Position numbers and translations under genes: made by a program. This document shows positions 1 through 8,618 of a stretch of 64,000 nucleotides of DNA, in pieces (positions within the stretch are counted from its first letter, which is position 1; each line of letters opens with the position of its first letter). The stretch lies in the NCBI RefSeq assembly GCF_012910705.2, contig NZ_WTVG02000036.1:124001-188000 (forward strand), written 5' to 3'. Below the pieces are notes generated by a model. That model had not been told where the DNA came from, made no database searches, and worked only from the letters and a program-made list of their open reading frames with translations. This DNA comes from Aromatoleum anaerobium (GTDB lineage: Bacteria; Pseudomonadota; Gammaproteobacteria; Burkholderiales; Rhodocyclaceae).

Positions 1-1267
1 CCGAGATGATCAGGATGCTCTGCAGCGACAATTCGGGATCGGACATCAGGTACGCAAGCAGCGGCCCGCGATGCATGCCGAGATCGAGGAACATCTTCGC
101 GATGGGAACTTCGACGAGCGTCGGGAAGTACATGAACACGCCGAAGGCGACGCCTGCGAGGTTGCCGGAAAGCGAATTGCTGCCGGCGATCGCTTCGATC
201 CATTCCGGGCGGATCAGCACGCGGATGACGCCGACGAGGAAGACGCCGATCACCAGCAACGGGAAGATCTGCTTGACGAAGCGCCACGACTCCCACAGCC
301 AGTCCTGAATGTTTTCCGCTGCGAGCCGGCGCGAGCCGAGGTGATACAGGACGGCGAGTGCAGCCGCCACGCCGAAGAACTTGCCGGTCAGGCCGATGCG
401 CAGGCCCTCCGGGGTCGCCTGCAGCGACAGCGCCGCAAACAGCAGGGTCACGCCGATCAGCGCGAGGCTCGTCCGTGTCCAGGCGGTGATGCCGTCCTGG
501 ATGTTTTCGAAGCCCCGCCACGCGGCGAAACCGATCGCAGCGAGCAGCGCGATCAGCACGACGCCCTGCACCGACACCCCTTCTTCGCCTCTGGCCGCAT
601 CGTAGGGCACGAGGCGATCGAGCGCAGCCTGCCAGCCGGCGGCGTTCGTCGCGGGAAGATCGAACGAAACCGCCGTACCCGTCAGGACGCTCAGCTTGAG
701 CGTGCCTGCCAGCAGCAGCGCAATCCAGACGAGCAGGAACAGCAGGGCTGCGCGTTGCATGCCCGCCGCCCGTTGCGCCGAAAACAGCGTGTCGGTCGCC
801 TTGTCGTGCGCGGCGTCGTCGGCACGGAAGACGAGCGCCATGATCAGCCCGATGCCGATGCCGAACGTCAGCGACAGGATGAAGCGGGCCGCTGCGAGAT
901 CGGGGCCGATGATGCCGCCCGTATAGACCAGGGCGAGGATGTTCGCCGCCGGGGCAAAGAACAGGAACGTGATCGCAGGGCCGAGGCCGGCACCTTTCCG
1001 GTAGATCCCCGCAAACAGCGGAACGATCGTGCACGAACAGACCGCCAGCAGCGAGCCCGCCGCAGCCGCGGCGGGATACGACACGGCCTTGCTCGAATTG
1101 CGTCCGAGAAAGCGCGTGATCGTTTCCTTCGGGATCAGCGCCGCCATCGCGCCGGCGATGAAAAAGGCCGGCAGCAGGCAAAGAAGCACGTGGGCCGCGA
1201 GATACGCCGCGAGATTGCCGAGCCCGCCATAAAGCAGCGGGACAAAGGCAGCGGAAAGGGCATCCAT
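1..1267 (-). CDS. CSCT-motif membrane permease (ArsP/YraQ-like), 3' end outside window
   Basis: The minus strand reads open from ATG at 1267 to the window edge, about 422 codons with no stop, so the C-terminus is missing. The start follows a GGGAGG ribosome site. The protein is very hydrophobic, and an early helix carries VCSCTIVPLF followed by a stretch ending FFAPAANIL. This is the hallmark of the DUF318 permease family (YraQ, ArsP), whose ArsP members export trivalent organoarsenicals; other members are uncharacterised. It begins 79 bp after the UbiU-like gene and is probably the last gene of the amine dehydrogenase operon. Substrate is unknown, and nothing in the context points to arsenic. 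Confidence 0.8.
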   Translation of the reverse strand, partial: MDALSAAFVPLLYGGLGNLAAYLAAHVLLCLLPAFFIAGAMAALIPKETITRFLGRNSSKAVSYPAAAAAGSLLAVCSCTIVPLFAGIYRKGAGLGPAITFLFFAPAANILALVYTGGIIGPDLAAARFILSLTFGIGIGLIMALVFRADDAAHDKATDTLFSAQRAAGMQRAALLFLLVWIALLLAGTLKLSVLTGTAVSFDLPATNAAGWQAALDRLVPYDAARGEEGVSVQGVVLIALLAAIGFAAWRGFENIQDGITAWTRTSLALIGVTLLFAALSLQATPEGLRIGLTGKFFGVAAALAVLYHLGSRRLAAENIQDWLWESWRFVKQIFPLLVIGVFLVGVIRVLIRPEWIEAIAGSNSLSGNLAGVAFGVFMYFPTLVEVPIAKMFLDLGMHRGPLLAYLMSDPELSLQSILIIS

Positions 1268-1346
1268 GAAACCTCCCGGAGGAGACGGTCACGATGTAAG
1301 GAGTATGCCGGAAAAGGCTGATGCCGGAGGCGATCCGGCCGCGACT

Positions 1347-2381
1347 TCAGGCGGGTTGTGCGTGAACGGGGATCTCCGGCCGGCTGCGCTTCTCCGGGTA
1401 ATAGCACATGTAACCGCTCGCGCAGTGGCTCGGCGCGTCGCGCAGTCCGACCGCGCATTCGCGGACTTTCGGCTCCGGTTCGCCGTCCTCGATACGGCGC
1501 AATACCTCATGGACGAGTTCGACGCTCTTCACCTTGCGTTCGCTCGCCCCTTCGCGCCCGGCGATCTTCACCGAATGCACGCCCGCCGCGTGCATCGCCG
1601 GCATCGCGCACAGGCCGCACGGGCCCCACGGGTAGCCGTTCGGCGCAACCGAAAAACCGTTGCCGAAGCGATACCACAGCCAGCGCTTGTAGTCCTGGTC
1701 GTTCTTTTCCAGCCGCCGCAGCGCCCGTTCCGCAGGCGCTTCGCCGCTCGCGGCGCGGTATTCGAACTGGTAGTTGTCGATGCAGATCGGGCCGCCCTTG
1801 TTCATCGGCAGATGCACGGTATGGCACGTGCCCTCCTCGAACACGCAGCCGTCGTTGAGGACGAAGGCTTCGATGTCGAGTTCGGGGAGTTCGGTCGCGA
1901 TCGCGGAGATTTCCGCAACGGTGACGTCGCGCGGCAGGATGATGCGGCGCGCGCCGAGCTGCGCGAAAAAGCGCGCCGATTCGACGTTGCGGCAGGTGGC
2001 CACCGAACTGACGTGGATCGGGAGCTCCGGCACGTTCGCCGCGAGCGAGGCGATCAGCGAGATGTCGGCGACGATCGCGGCGTTGCCGCCGATGCTGCGA
2101 AAGCGCGCGCCGATTTCGGTCAGCGCGTCCAGATGCTGCTCGCCGTATTGCTGCGCGTTGAGGACGAGGAACACTTCGGCATCGAGCGTGTGCGCCTTGT
2201 CGATGACGCGTTCGAGGTCGGCATAGCCGTTGAGGTTGCCGAATACGCGGCGATTGACGCCCGAGGTGTTGAAGCGCCGGACCCAGTCCGGCGGCACGAC
2301 GCCGCAATAGAGCTCGCGCGCGCCGGCCCGCACCAGCGGTTCGACTTCGGCAGGCGTGCTGATCGGGGCGGTGATTTTCAT
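1347..2381 (-). CDS. U32-family 4Fe-4S protein, UbiU-like
   Basis: A 344-residue protein starting at ATG 2381; an upstream in-frame TTG at 2420 would overlap the previous gene. It has the U32 barrel layout: an N-terminal AGARELYCGV segment, IHVSS near 122, IILPRDVTV near 147, then cysteines C179-x6-C186, C200 and the C255/C258 pair, followed by AGVHSVKIAGREG. The C-x6-C spacing and the later cysteines match the cluster ligands of E. coli UbiU (C169, C176, C193, C232). Characterised UbiU/UbiV, TrhP and RlhA are hydroxylation enzymes, the first pair being O2-independent. Here it lies with a UbiV-like partner inside a quinohemoprotein amine dehydrogenase operon without UbiT. A role in hydroxylating the CTQ tryptophan is inferred, not shown. 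Confidence 0.8.
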   Translation of the reverse strand: MKITAPISTPAEVEPLVRAGARELYCGVVPPDWVRRFNTSGVNRRVFGNLNGYADLERVIDKAHTLDAEVFLVLNAQQYGEQHLDALTEIGARFRSIGGNAAIVADISLIASLAANVPELPIHVSSVATCRNVESARFFAQLGARRIILPRDVTVAEISAIATELPELDIEAFVLNDGCVFEEGTCHTVHLPMNKGGPICIDNYQFEYRAASGEAPAERALRRLEKNDQDYKRWLWYRFGNGFSVAPNGYPWGPCGLCAMPAMHAAGVHSVKIAGREGASERKVKSVELVHEVLRRIEDGEPEPKVRECAVGLRDAPSHCASGYMCYYPEKRSRPEIPVHAQPA

Positions 2382-2400
2382 GCGTGGGGGTTGTTTCACT

Positions 2401-3372
2401 CTAGGCTCCCGACAGGACAATACGGCTGACCCAGCCCTTCGCTACCGCCTCGGCGATTGCCGCGGTCATGCCCGGCGCGTGCCGGTAATACATCGTGTTG
2501 CCGCGCTGCGACGTCTCCAGCTCACGCGTGCCGGGGCGCGCCCCGACTTCGGAGAAGCCGAGGCATTCGCGGCGGCACCGGTGGCCGGGCGAGAATTTTT
2601 CCGGCACATCAAGCGCGAGCGAACCGAGCTTGCAGATGCGACCTTTGGCGATGTAGCCGTAGGGCGCGCGCACGCCGACCGGGAAGTCGATGCCGGCATA
2701 CATGTCGGCTGCGCCGAACGGCGGGAAGTCGAGTTCCAGGCGGCCGATGCCCAAATTGTCGAGGATCTCGCGGAACGGACCGGCGCGCAGGCCGTTCGGG
2801 TACATGCGCGCCCACGTCGCGGACGGCAGCCGCGGGTCCTTCAGCATCTTCCCGAGCAGCCGCCCGGCGACCGGCCGCAGACCCGGGAATTCGCGCTGCA
2901 CGACGCGCGCGACGCCCCAGTCGTTGACGGTCACTTCGGCGCCCGCGGGCAGGCGCGCGAGCGCGGCGCGAAGCGGCTCGAACAGGCTGTCGCAGGCGAT
3001 CGGCGTGACGAGGCCGAACGTGACTCCCCAGCGCTCGCAGAGGGCCACGGCGCGATCGATCGCCTCGATGCTCGGCAGCAGGTGCTCGCAGAACTCGCTG
3101 CCGAGGAAGAAATGCGTCGGCTCGGCGTCGTCGGGCAGCGTGACGCACTGTCGGGCGTCGCCGAGCCGTTCGAGATAGTCGTCGCGCGTGACACGCTCCT
3201 GGCGCGCGAACGCGGCCAGCTCACGCTCGTCGACGAGCGCAAAGCCAAGCTCGATCGGGCCAGCCGGAGGTTTTGGCGGAATGGAAAGGTCGGGGTGGGG
3301 GTCGGGGTCGGGGTCGGTGTCATGAATCGGTCTCCGCGATTCTTCTGTTTTCGCGCCCCTGCCAGGTGGCAA
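2401..3372 (-). CDS. U32-family protein, UbiV-like partner
   Basis: About 300 residues of homology begin near GPIELGFAL (residue 38 from the TTG at 3372). The segment FFLGSEFC (C95) lines up with the YLGEAVC of UbiV, and C247, C266 and C270 (C-x3-C) match UbiV C180, C193 and C197, so a 4Fe-4S cluster is likely. TVNDWGVARVVQREF corresponds to UbiV's EASDLGVVNM region. The gene lies 19 bp upstream of the UbiU-like gene, so the two probably form a heterodimer. The start is uncertain: the only in-frame start is TTG 3372, inside qhpE. The ATG at 3323 that overlaps the qhpE stop is in another frame, and a GACCCC repeat lies between. A frame error or shift there is possible. Confidence 0.75.
   Translation of the reverse strand: MPPGRGAKTEESRRPIHDTDPDPDPHPDLSIPPKPPAGPIELGFALVDERELAAFARQERVTRDDYLERLGDARQCVTLPDDAEPTHFFLGSEFCEHLLPSIEAIDRAVALCERWGVTFGLVTPIACDSLFEPLRAALARLPAGAEVTVNDWGVARVVQREFPGLRPVAGRLLGKMLKDPRLPSATWARMYPNGLRAGPFREILDNLGIGRLELDFPPFGAADMYAGIDFPVGVRAPYGYIAKGRICKLGSLALDVPEKFSPGHRCRRECLGFSEVGARPGTRELETSQRGNTMYYRHAPGMTAAIAEAVAKGWVSRIVLSGA
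3292..3318. repeat. Imperfect GGGGTC hexanucleotide repeat at the UbiV-like gene's 5' end
   Basis: About four units of GGGGTC (GACCCC on the coding strand) encode the DPDPDPHPD stretch before the U32 domain. Whole-unit changes keep frame, but slippage in the C runs would join or separate the ATG at 3323 and the U32 frame. Confidence 0.8.
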
Positions 3373-4048
3373 AGGCCGCGAGGTGGTCGACGAGCCCGCG
3401 AAGGCCCGCGTCGGGGTGCTGCATGAGGTGATGCGCGACGATGCCGGTAAAGCGCGCCGCGGCCATGCTCGCGCCGCCCGGGGCTCCGCCGGGCGCGTCG
3501 GGACAGGTTCCCCACGCGGCGCCGGCTACGCTCGCCGGGTCAAGCCGCGACCATTGACCGGGAGCGCAGCGCGCATCACCGCTCACCGCGAGCACGCCGG
3601 GGTAACGCGCCGGATAGACCGGCGCGCCGCGCGCCGGCGCTGCGGCGACGAGCACCACGCCCTGCCCCACGGCCCGCTCGCAGGCTTCGCGCAGCACGCG
3701 GCGGTCGTCGGCAAGGCCGAGGCTCAGGTTGACGACCCGGGCCCCTTCGGCGACGCACCAGTCGATCGCGGCGGCGACGAGGCGCGGCGTCGCGGGTCGG
3801 GTAGCGGTGGCGACGCGGGCGTCGAGCAGGCAGGCGGCCGGCGCCGCATCGAGGACCAGCGCGGCGACGCATTCACCGTGCGGCAGCGCACGTCCGTGCG
3901 GCGCTTCGCAGCGCACGACCCCATCGGACTCGGCGCCATCGGACTCGGCGCCATCGAAGTCGCCGCTGGCGAACTGCGCCGCGGCGTGCAGCGCCGCCGG
4001 CGGCACGCGCTCGAAACCGCCATCGACGACGCCGACGCGCAGTTTCAT
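3320..4048 (-). CDS. qhpE: Subtilisin-like protease QhpE
   Basis: A compact 242-residue S8-type serine protease. The triad is visible as D9 in VGVVDGG, H57 in PHGEC and S194 in GGASMAA. There is no signal peptide, in keeping with a cytoplasmic enzyme. In characterised Qhp systems QhpE removes the leader of the gamma subunit after radical-SAM crosslinking and before export; the residue-28/29 junction of the QhpC encoded here is the expected site. The ATG at 4048 overlaps the stop of the ABC transporter gene (ATGA), so translation is coupled. A 15-bp duplication gives a GAESDGAESDG insert between Asp and His. QhpE assignment rests on family and operon position. Confidence 0.9.
   Translation of the reverse strand: MKLRVGVVDGGFERVPPAALHAAAQFASGDFDGAESDGAESDGVVRCEAPHGRALPHGECVAALVLDAAPAACLLDARVATATRPATPRLVAAAIDWCVAEGARVVNLSLGLADDRRVLREACERAVGQGVVLVAAAPARGAPVYPARYPGVLAVSGDARCAPGQWSRLDPASVAGAAWGTCPDAPGGAPGGASMAAARFTGIVAHHLMQHPDAGLRGLVDHLAAFATWQGRENRRIAETDS
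3921..3950. repeat. Two tandem 15-bp copies inside qhpE
   Basis: The unit ccatcggactcggcg occurs twice in a row and begins a third copy. It encodes a repeated acidic AESDG loop between the catalytic Asp and His. Confidence 0.85.
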
Positions 4049-5763
4049 ACGGCCCTCAGCAGCGGCGCCAGCGGTCGCGCCGGCGGCTGCTCGACGAGCG
4101 CGCCGTCACGCAGCTCGACGACGCCGTCGAGCTCTCCGACGGATGCGAGGTTGTGCGTGATGACGATGCGGGTACGCCCGGCGAACACGCGGTCGACCGC
4201 CATGACGATCGCTTGGGCGACCGGCAGATCGAGCCCGGAGGTTGTCTCGTCGAGGATCAGCACCGCCGGGTCCTGCAGGATCGCGCGGGCGAGCGCGATG
4301 CGCAGTCGTTCGCCGCGGGACAGCGCCGACGCCGACGCGCCGACTGCCTTGTCGAGGCCGCCGGCGTGGGCGAAGCGGGCGAGACCGGCGAGATCGAGCG
4401 CGCGCAGCAGCGCCGGCTCGTCGGCATCCGGCGCGACGAAGCGCAGGTTGTCGCGCACGCTGCCGGGCATCAGCACCGGGTCCTGGTCGACGACGACGAC
4501 GCGCCGGCGCAGTTCGGCGAGATCGAGCCGGTCGAGCCGCACCCCGTCGAGCAGGATGTGGCCGGCGCCCGGATCGTAATGACGCTGCAGCAGGTCGATC
4601 AGCGTCGATTTGCCGGCCCCGGACGCGCCGATCAGCGCGAGCTTGCGGCCGGCCGGAATGTCGAGCGACGCGCCGTCGAGCACGCGCGCCTCGCCGTAGC
4701 CGAAACGCACGTCGACGAGTCGGAGGTCGCCGCGCACCGGCTGCGCGAGCGCGACCGGCTGCGCCGGCGACGTGACCGTCGGCAATTCAGCGGCCAGTTC
4801 GCGGATGCGCTGCAGGCTGACTTTCGCCCGCTGCCAGCCCATGAAAACGCCCGCCGCGGTCTGCAGCGGACCGGCCGCACGGGTTGTGTAGGCGATGAAC
4901 GCGACGACGACGCCGACCGTCAGCTCGCCCGCCGCCGCGAGGCTGCCGCCGACCGCGAACACCAGCAGCACGCCGAGCCCGGACAGGATGCGCTGCACGC
5001 CCCCGGCGCCGAGCGAGGCGACCTGCGAGCGGCGCAGCGCCGCGAAATAATCGCCGTGATGCGCGCGCAGCTCCGCCTCCTGCCGCGCGCCGGCATTCGT
5101 CGCCTGGATGAACTTCATTGCGCGCAGCGATTCGACGAAAAAACTCGACATCGCCGCGCTCTGCTGCCGCACCGCCTGCGCGCTGCGTTCGAGCCACGGC
5201 CGCGACCCGAGCAGCGCCGCGACATGCAGCGGCACCAGCGCGAACACCAGCGCCGTCAGCAGCGGGCTCAGCGACAGCATCAGCGCCAGCGCGACGACCA
5301 GCGAGAACGCCGCGTTGAGGAGACCCATCGGCGCGTCGATCGCAAAACGCTGCACCTCGGCGACATCGCCGTCGAGCCGCGACAGGATCTCGCCGCCGCG
5401 GGTGCGCGCGTAGTACGTCGGCGCCAGCGTCTGGAGGTGGCGGTAGATCTGCTCGCGCAGGCCGAACAGCACGTGCGCGGACAGCTTCAGATACGCGAGC
5501 CGGGAAACGGCCTCGACCGCGACGCCGGCGACAAGCAGCGCGAGGAACACGCCGCACAACTGCAGCACCACGTCCATGCGCCCGCCGACGATGCCGTCGT
5601 CGACGAGGCGCTGCGTGAGATATGGCGGCAGCAACGCGGCCCCCGACGCGAGGAAGGACAGCACGACGATGCCCGCTGCCGCGCCCGCGCGCCCGCGCAC
5701 CGTCGGCCACGCCCACGCGAGCGCCTGCAGCGGCAGCGACCCCTTTTTCCGCAGCGCGATCAC
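4045..5763 (-). CDS. qhpF: ABC transporter QhpF (fused membrane and ATPase domains)
   Basis: A 572-residue half transporter. About five or six membrane segments fill residues 30-310, then an ATPase domain with Walker A GASGAGKST (379-387), signature LSRGE (481-485) and Walker B ILDETTSGLD (from 503). QhpF exporters are known to carry the crosslinked, processed gamma subunit to the periplasm. Start is GTG 5763, preceded by GAGGAG that overlaps the end of qhpB. The gene sits between qhpB and qhpE with ATGA overlap to qhpE. A general lipid or peptide exporter would look similar; context decides the call. Confidence 0.88.
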   Translation of the reverse strand: MIALRKKGSLPLQALAWAWPTVRGRAGAAAGIVVLSFLASGAALLPPYLTQRLVDDGIVGGRMDVVLQLCGVFLALLVAGVAVEAVSRLAYLKLSAHVLFGLREQIYRHLQTLAPTYYARTRGGEILSRLDGDVAEVQRFAIDAPMGLLNAAFSLVVALALMLSLSPLLTALVFALVPLHVAALLGSRPWLERSAQAVRQQSAAMSSFFVESLRAMKFIQATNAGARQEAELRAHHGDYFAALRRSQVASLGAGGVQRILSGLGVLLVFAVGGSLAAAGELTVGVVVAFIAYTTRAAGPLQTAAGVFMGWQRAKVSLQRIRELAAELPTVTSPAQPVALAQPVRGDLRLVDVRFGYGEARVLDGASLDIPAGRKLALIGASGAGKSTLIDLLQRHYDPGAGHILLDGVRLDRLDLAELRRRVVVVDQDPVLMPGSVRDNLRFVAPDADEPALLRALDLAGLARFAHAGGLDKAVGASASALSRGERLRIALARAILQDPAVLILDETTSGLDLPVAQAIVMAVDRVFAGRTRIVITHNLASVGELDGVVELRDGALVEQPPARPLAPLLRAV

Positions 5764-5776
5764 GCGGCGGCACTCC

Positions 5777-6850
5777 TCAGCGCTTCACGACCCGCAGCCA
5801 TCCGATCGACTGGTCCGCGCCGCCCGGCATCATGATCTCGCCGGTCTTCTCCAGCGTCTCGGCGTCGTGGATGACGATCTTGTCGAGCGCCCCGCCGAGA
5901 TAGACCTCCTTGCCGTCGCCCGAGATGTTGACCGCGTAGAACGTCTGCTCGAGGTCGACGCGCTTGATCAGCTTGCCGGTTTCGGTATCGACTTTCGACA
6001 GCTGGTTCATGACGAGGAAAGCCTCGTTGCGGGCGGCCGGATTGACCACCGACGAGAACATCGCCGTCTGCGCGTTCTCGAACTCGACCGTCTTCAGCGT
6101 CTCGGTGTCGAGGTCGAACACCGCGATGCCGGCCTTGAACGCCTCGGCGGAATCGGGCGCGGCATCGGTCTTGGCGACGAAGTACGGAGTGCTCAGCGCG
6201 CGCGCCTGCTCGAACGTTCCCCACATCGCCAGGACGTCCGGCTCACCGAGGCCGGGACGGTCCCAGTGGCGGATCGGGAAAGTCTTCTCGATCGTCCCGC
6301 TGCGCGTGTTGAACAGATACATGTCCCAGCCGAGCGCGAGCAGGTGATCCTTGTTGCCGGTCGGCGCGAGGAGGCTGATGCGGCGCGGCGCCGGGAACGT
6401 GCGGCGCGGTTTCGCGCCCACCCCGTCGGCGGTATCGAACACTGCGATGTAGGTGTCCTCGACCTTGTATTCCGAGCGTCCGAGCACGACCGGCGCCTGG
6501 TGCACGTACAGCTCGCGCCCGTCCTCGCTGACGGCGGCGGCAAAAAAGCCCTTGATGCGCTTGCCGGGACTCGAGAAATCGGCGCGGAACACCTGCTTGC
6601 CGCTGTCGAGGTCGATGCCGACGACGCTTTCCATGCGGTTGGTCAGCACATAGGCGACCTTGCCGTCCTTCGGCACGGTGATCGTGCCGGGCACGCCGTC
6701 GCCGGGGATCGTGATCGAACGCACGACTTCGCGTTTGGCCGGATCGATGACATGCAGGGTGTTCGGCCGCGTCACCGTCAGCAGGTATTCCGCGGCGATC
6801 GCGGACGCCGACGCCGCGACACAGCACAGCGCAACGAGCAGTTTCTTCAT
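5777..6850 (-). CDS. qhpB: Quinohemoprotein amine dehydrogenase beta subunit QhpB
   Basis: A 357-residue secreted protein with a signal peptide (MKKLLVALCC...AIAA). Repeats such as LHVIDPAKREVVRSI and IVIHDAETLEKTGEI mark a seven-bladed beta-propeller, as in the known QHNDH beta subunit, which covers the active site with the gamma subunit in the periplasm. ATG 6850 lies five bases after the qhpC stop. Length fits the family (about 37-40 kDa). Other YVTN-type propellers look alike, but position between qhpC and qhpF makes this firm. Confidence 0.92.
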   Translation of the reverse strand: MKKLLVALCCVAASASAIAAEYLLTVTRPNTLHVIDPAKREVVRSITIPGDGVPGTITVPKDGKVAYVLTNRMESVVGIDLDSGKQVFRADFSSPGKRIKGFFAAAVSEDGRELYVHQAPVVLGRSEYKVEDTYIAVFDTADGVGAKPRRTFPAPRRISLLAPTGNKDHLLALGWDMYLFNTRSGTIEKTFPIRHWDRPGLGEPDVLAMWGTFEQARALSTPYFVAKTDAAPDSAEAFKAGIAVFDLDTETLKTVEFENAQTAMFSSVVNPAARNEAFLVMNQLSKVDTETGKLIKRVDLEQTFYAVNISGDGKEVYLGGALDKIVIHDAETLEKTGEIMMPGGADQSIGWLRVVKR

Positions 6851-6855
6851 GATGC

Positions 6856-7176
6856 TCAATCTCCCGGGAACAGGGTCTGCAGCTCGCGCCAGTCGCGCAG
6901 CGCCGAGTTCTTGCCGTCGGTCCAGTCGCGCGCGGAGTTCAGGCCGTCGGCGAGCTGCGCCGGCCACCAGCACGGATCGGTGCAGCCGTAGAGATCCGCC
7001 TCCATCGGCTGGCACAGGCTCGCCAGTCCGCCGAACGCGTCGATTTCCCAGCCCGGATCGAAAGTCGTCGTGCAGCCGACGACGCTGCTCATCAGCTGCA
7101 CTTCCTCGCCGTGGCCTTCCTGCACGGCGTGTTCGAGCAGCTGTGCCTTGTGGTTGAGGGCTCGCAAGCGTTTCAT
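6856..7176 (-). CDS. qhpC: Quinohemoprotein amine dehydrogenase gamma subunit precursor QhpC (CTQ)
   Basis: A 106-residue precursor starting at ATG 7176, overlapping the qhpD stop (ATGA). Cysteines are C35, C55, C65 and C69. With a 28-residue leader these become mature C7, C27, C37 and C41, exactly the family numbering. Partners are all present: E44 (mature 16), D61 (33), D77 (49) for thioether bridges and W71 (43) for cysteine tryptophylquinone with C65. The core [11 protein letters not shown] and [10 protein letters not shown] is the family signature. The leader has no Sec or Tat features, fitting QhpE cleavage and QhpF export. This is the catalytic subunit that takes electrons from primary amines. 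Confidence 0.97.
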   Translation of the reverse strand: MKRLRALNHKAQLLEHAVQEGHGEEVQLMSSVVGCTTTFDPGWEIDAFGGLASLCQPMEADLYGCTDPCWWPAQLADGLNSARDWTDGKNSALRDWRELQTLFPGD

Positions 7177-8606
7177 TGTCTGGCACTCCTTTGTCCGTTG
7201 GAGGCGTTGAAATACGCCGGATTGGCGATCGCAATCTCGCCGAAGGCTTCGAGGCCGAACGCGATCCAGGCGCGGATCTGCTCGCAGTACTCGAATGTCG
7301 GCAGGAACGGGTCGCCGTAGCGGGAATACGATTCGTGGTAGCAGCCGCCGGCGCACAGGCTGCGCGCAGGGCACGTGCGGCACGCAGCATGCGGGTTCTG
7401 CGCGGCGCTGACGAAACCGGACAGCGACTCGCGCGCGATGCCGCTCGTCACGTCGCCGAACCCCGAGAAGTCGGAGTCGGAGCCGGTGAAGCGGTGGCAC
7501 AACGAGATCTTGCCGGTCGTGCCGACCGCGAGCAGGCCGACACCGGCGCCGCACGGCAGCACCTTGCGCGTCCCCATCCACAGGTCGGTCATCAACTGGT
7601 GCATGTTGCCGAAGCCGTGGCGCCGGCCGCGCTTGGCTTCGCTGACGTATTCGCGGCCGAGCGCCTGCATCGCCGCGAACACTTCGTCAAGCTCCTGCGG
7701 CGACAGCCCGACCGGGGAATCCGGCCCCGCTGTCGCCGGCGCGAAGCCGACCTCGAAGAAGCCGAGCTCGTCGTGCAGGTGCCGGTAAATGCCGGCGACG
7801 TCCACGTTGCCCGACGCGAGCGTGACGCGGGCGCCGACCGGGCGCGACTTGTAGCGTTGGAGCAGGCGCTGCACGCGCATCGCGACCGTCTTGTAGGTGC
7901 CGCCGCCGGCGATCGTGCGGCGATGCCGGTCGTGCTGCGCTTCGCCGCCGTCGATGCTGACGGTGATGCCGAAGCGGTGCGCGTCAAGGAAATCGATGAC
8001 ATCGTCGGTGAGCAGCGTCGCGTTGGTCGTCAGCGAGAACTCGACGTCCTTGCCAGCGGCCGCGCCCTTCTCTTCGGCGTATTCGACGAGGTCGCGGATC
8101 ACCGCGATGCGCGTCAGCGGCTCGCCGCCGAAGAACACCACTGCGACGCGCTCGTTCTCGCTCGCTTCGGCAAGCAGCAGGTCGATCGAGCGCGTGCCGG
8201 TCTGGTAGTCCATCACCGACGAGTTCTTCGGCGAAGTCAGGTCCTCGCGGTAGCAGTAGCTGCAGCCGAGGTTGCAGCCGGTCGTCAGCGTCAGCACGAG
8301 CGTCTTCAGCGGCGAGCGCTCGACCAGCCGCGGCGGGATCTCGTAGTGCTTCGGCTGCGGCGCGACGATCCCCAGCTCGATGAAGTCGCTGAGACTGTCG
8401 CACAGCTCGCCCGGCGAATAGCGCCCGTCAAAGCGCGCCTGGATGTCCTCGGCGGCGACTGCGGGCGTCGACTCGAACAGTCCGAGCAGGTCGGTCGCGG
8501 CCGGATCGAGCTCGAAGATCGACGTCGTCGGCACGTGCAGCAGGACATGCCGGCCGCCGGAGCGGATCGAACGATAGTTGTGGGCCTGCACCTGTAATGT
8601 CGTCAC
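7173..8606 (-). CDS. qhpD: Radical SAM/SPASM thioether-forming enzyme QhpD
   Basis: A 477-residue protein. The SAM cluster motif CNLGCSYC has cysteines 111, 115 and 118. The C-terminal SPASM region carries [14 protein letters not shown] and a last cysteine in FEYCEQ for auxiliary clusters. QhpD makes the three Cys-to-Glu/Asp thioether bonds in QhpC before cleavage and export. The N-terminal hundred residues resemble a peptide-binding RRE-like region. Start is GTG 8606 after AAGGAG at seven bases. The gene lies 12 bp after qhpA and overlaps qhpC by four bases, which should match enzyme and substrate synthesis. Confidence 0.95.
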   Translation of the reverse strand: MTTLQVQAHNYRSIRSGGRHVLLHVPTTSIFELDPAATDLLGLFESTPAVAAEDIQARFDGRYSPGELCDSLSDFIELGIVAPQPKHYEIPPRLVERSPLKTLVLTLTTGCNLGCSYCYREDLTSPKNSSVMDYQTGTRSIDLLLAEASENERVAVVFFGGEPLTRIAVIRDLVEYAEEKGAAAGKDVEFSLTTNATLLTDDVIDFLDAHRFGITVSIDGGEAQHDRHRRTIAGGGTYKTVAMRVQRLLQRYKSRPVGARVTLASGNVDVAGIYRHLHDELGFFEVGFAPATAGPDSPVGLSPQELDEVFAAMQALGREYVSEAKRGRRHGFGNMHQLMTDLWMGTRKVLPCGAGVGLLAVGTTGKISLCHRFTGSDSDFSGFGDVTSGIARESLSGFVSAAQNPHAACRTCPARSLCAGGCYHESYSRYGDPFLPTFEYCEQIRAWIAFGLEAFGEIAIANPAYFNASNGQRSARQ

Positions 8607-8618
8607 GGGATGTCTCCT

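Noticed and set aside
1347-2381. U32 proteins as collagenase-like peptidases
   Set aside because: The old family label. The four-cysteine cluster pattern points to the hydroxylase type, and no protease site is visible.
3292-3318. CRISPR-like short repeats
   Set aside because: Hexamer simple repeat in coding sequence with no spacers. No CRISPR array or cas gene is in the window.
1347-3372. U32 pair as plain ubiquinone UbiU/UbiV
   Set aside because: No ubiT is adjacent and the pair is embedded in the qhp operon; still, the alternative is not fully excluded and is named as a refuting outcome.
5777-7390. A 537-codon frame joining the end of qhpD to qhpB
   Set aside because: The first 180 codons are an out-of-frame reading of qhpD and qhpC. 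The QhpB signal peptide starts at 6850.
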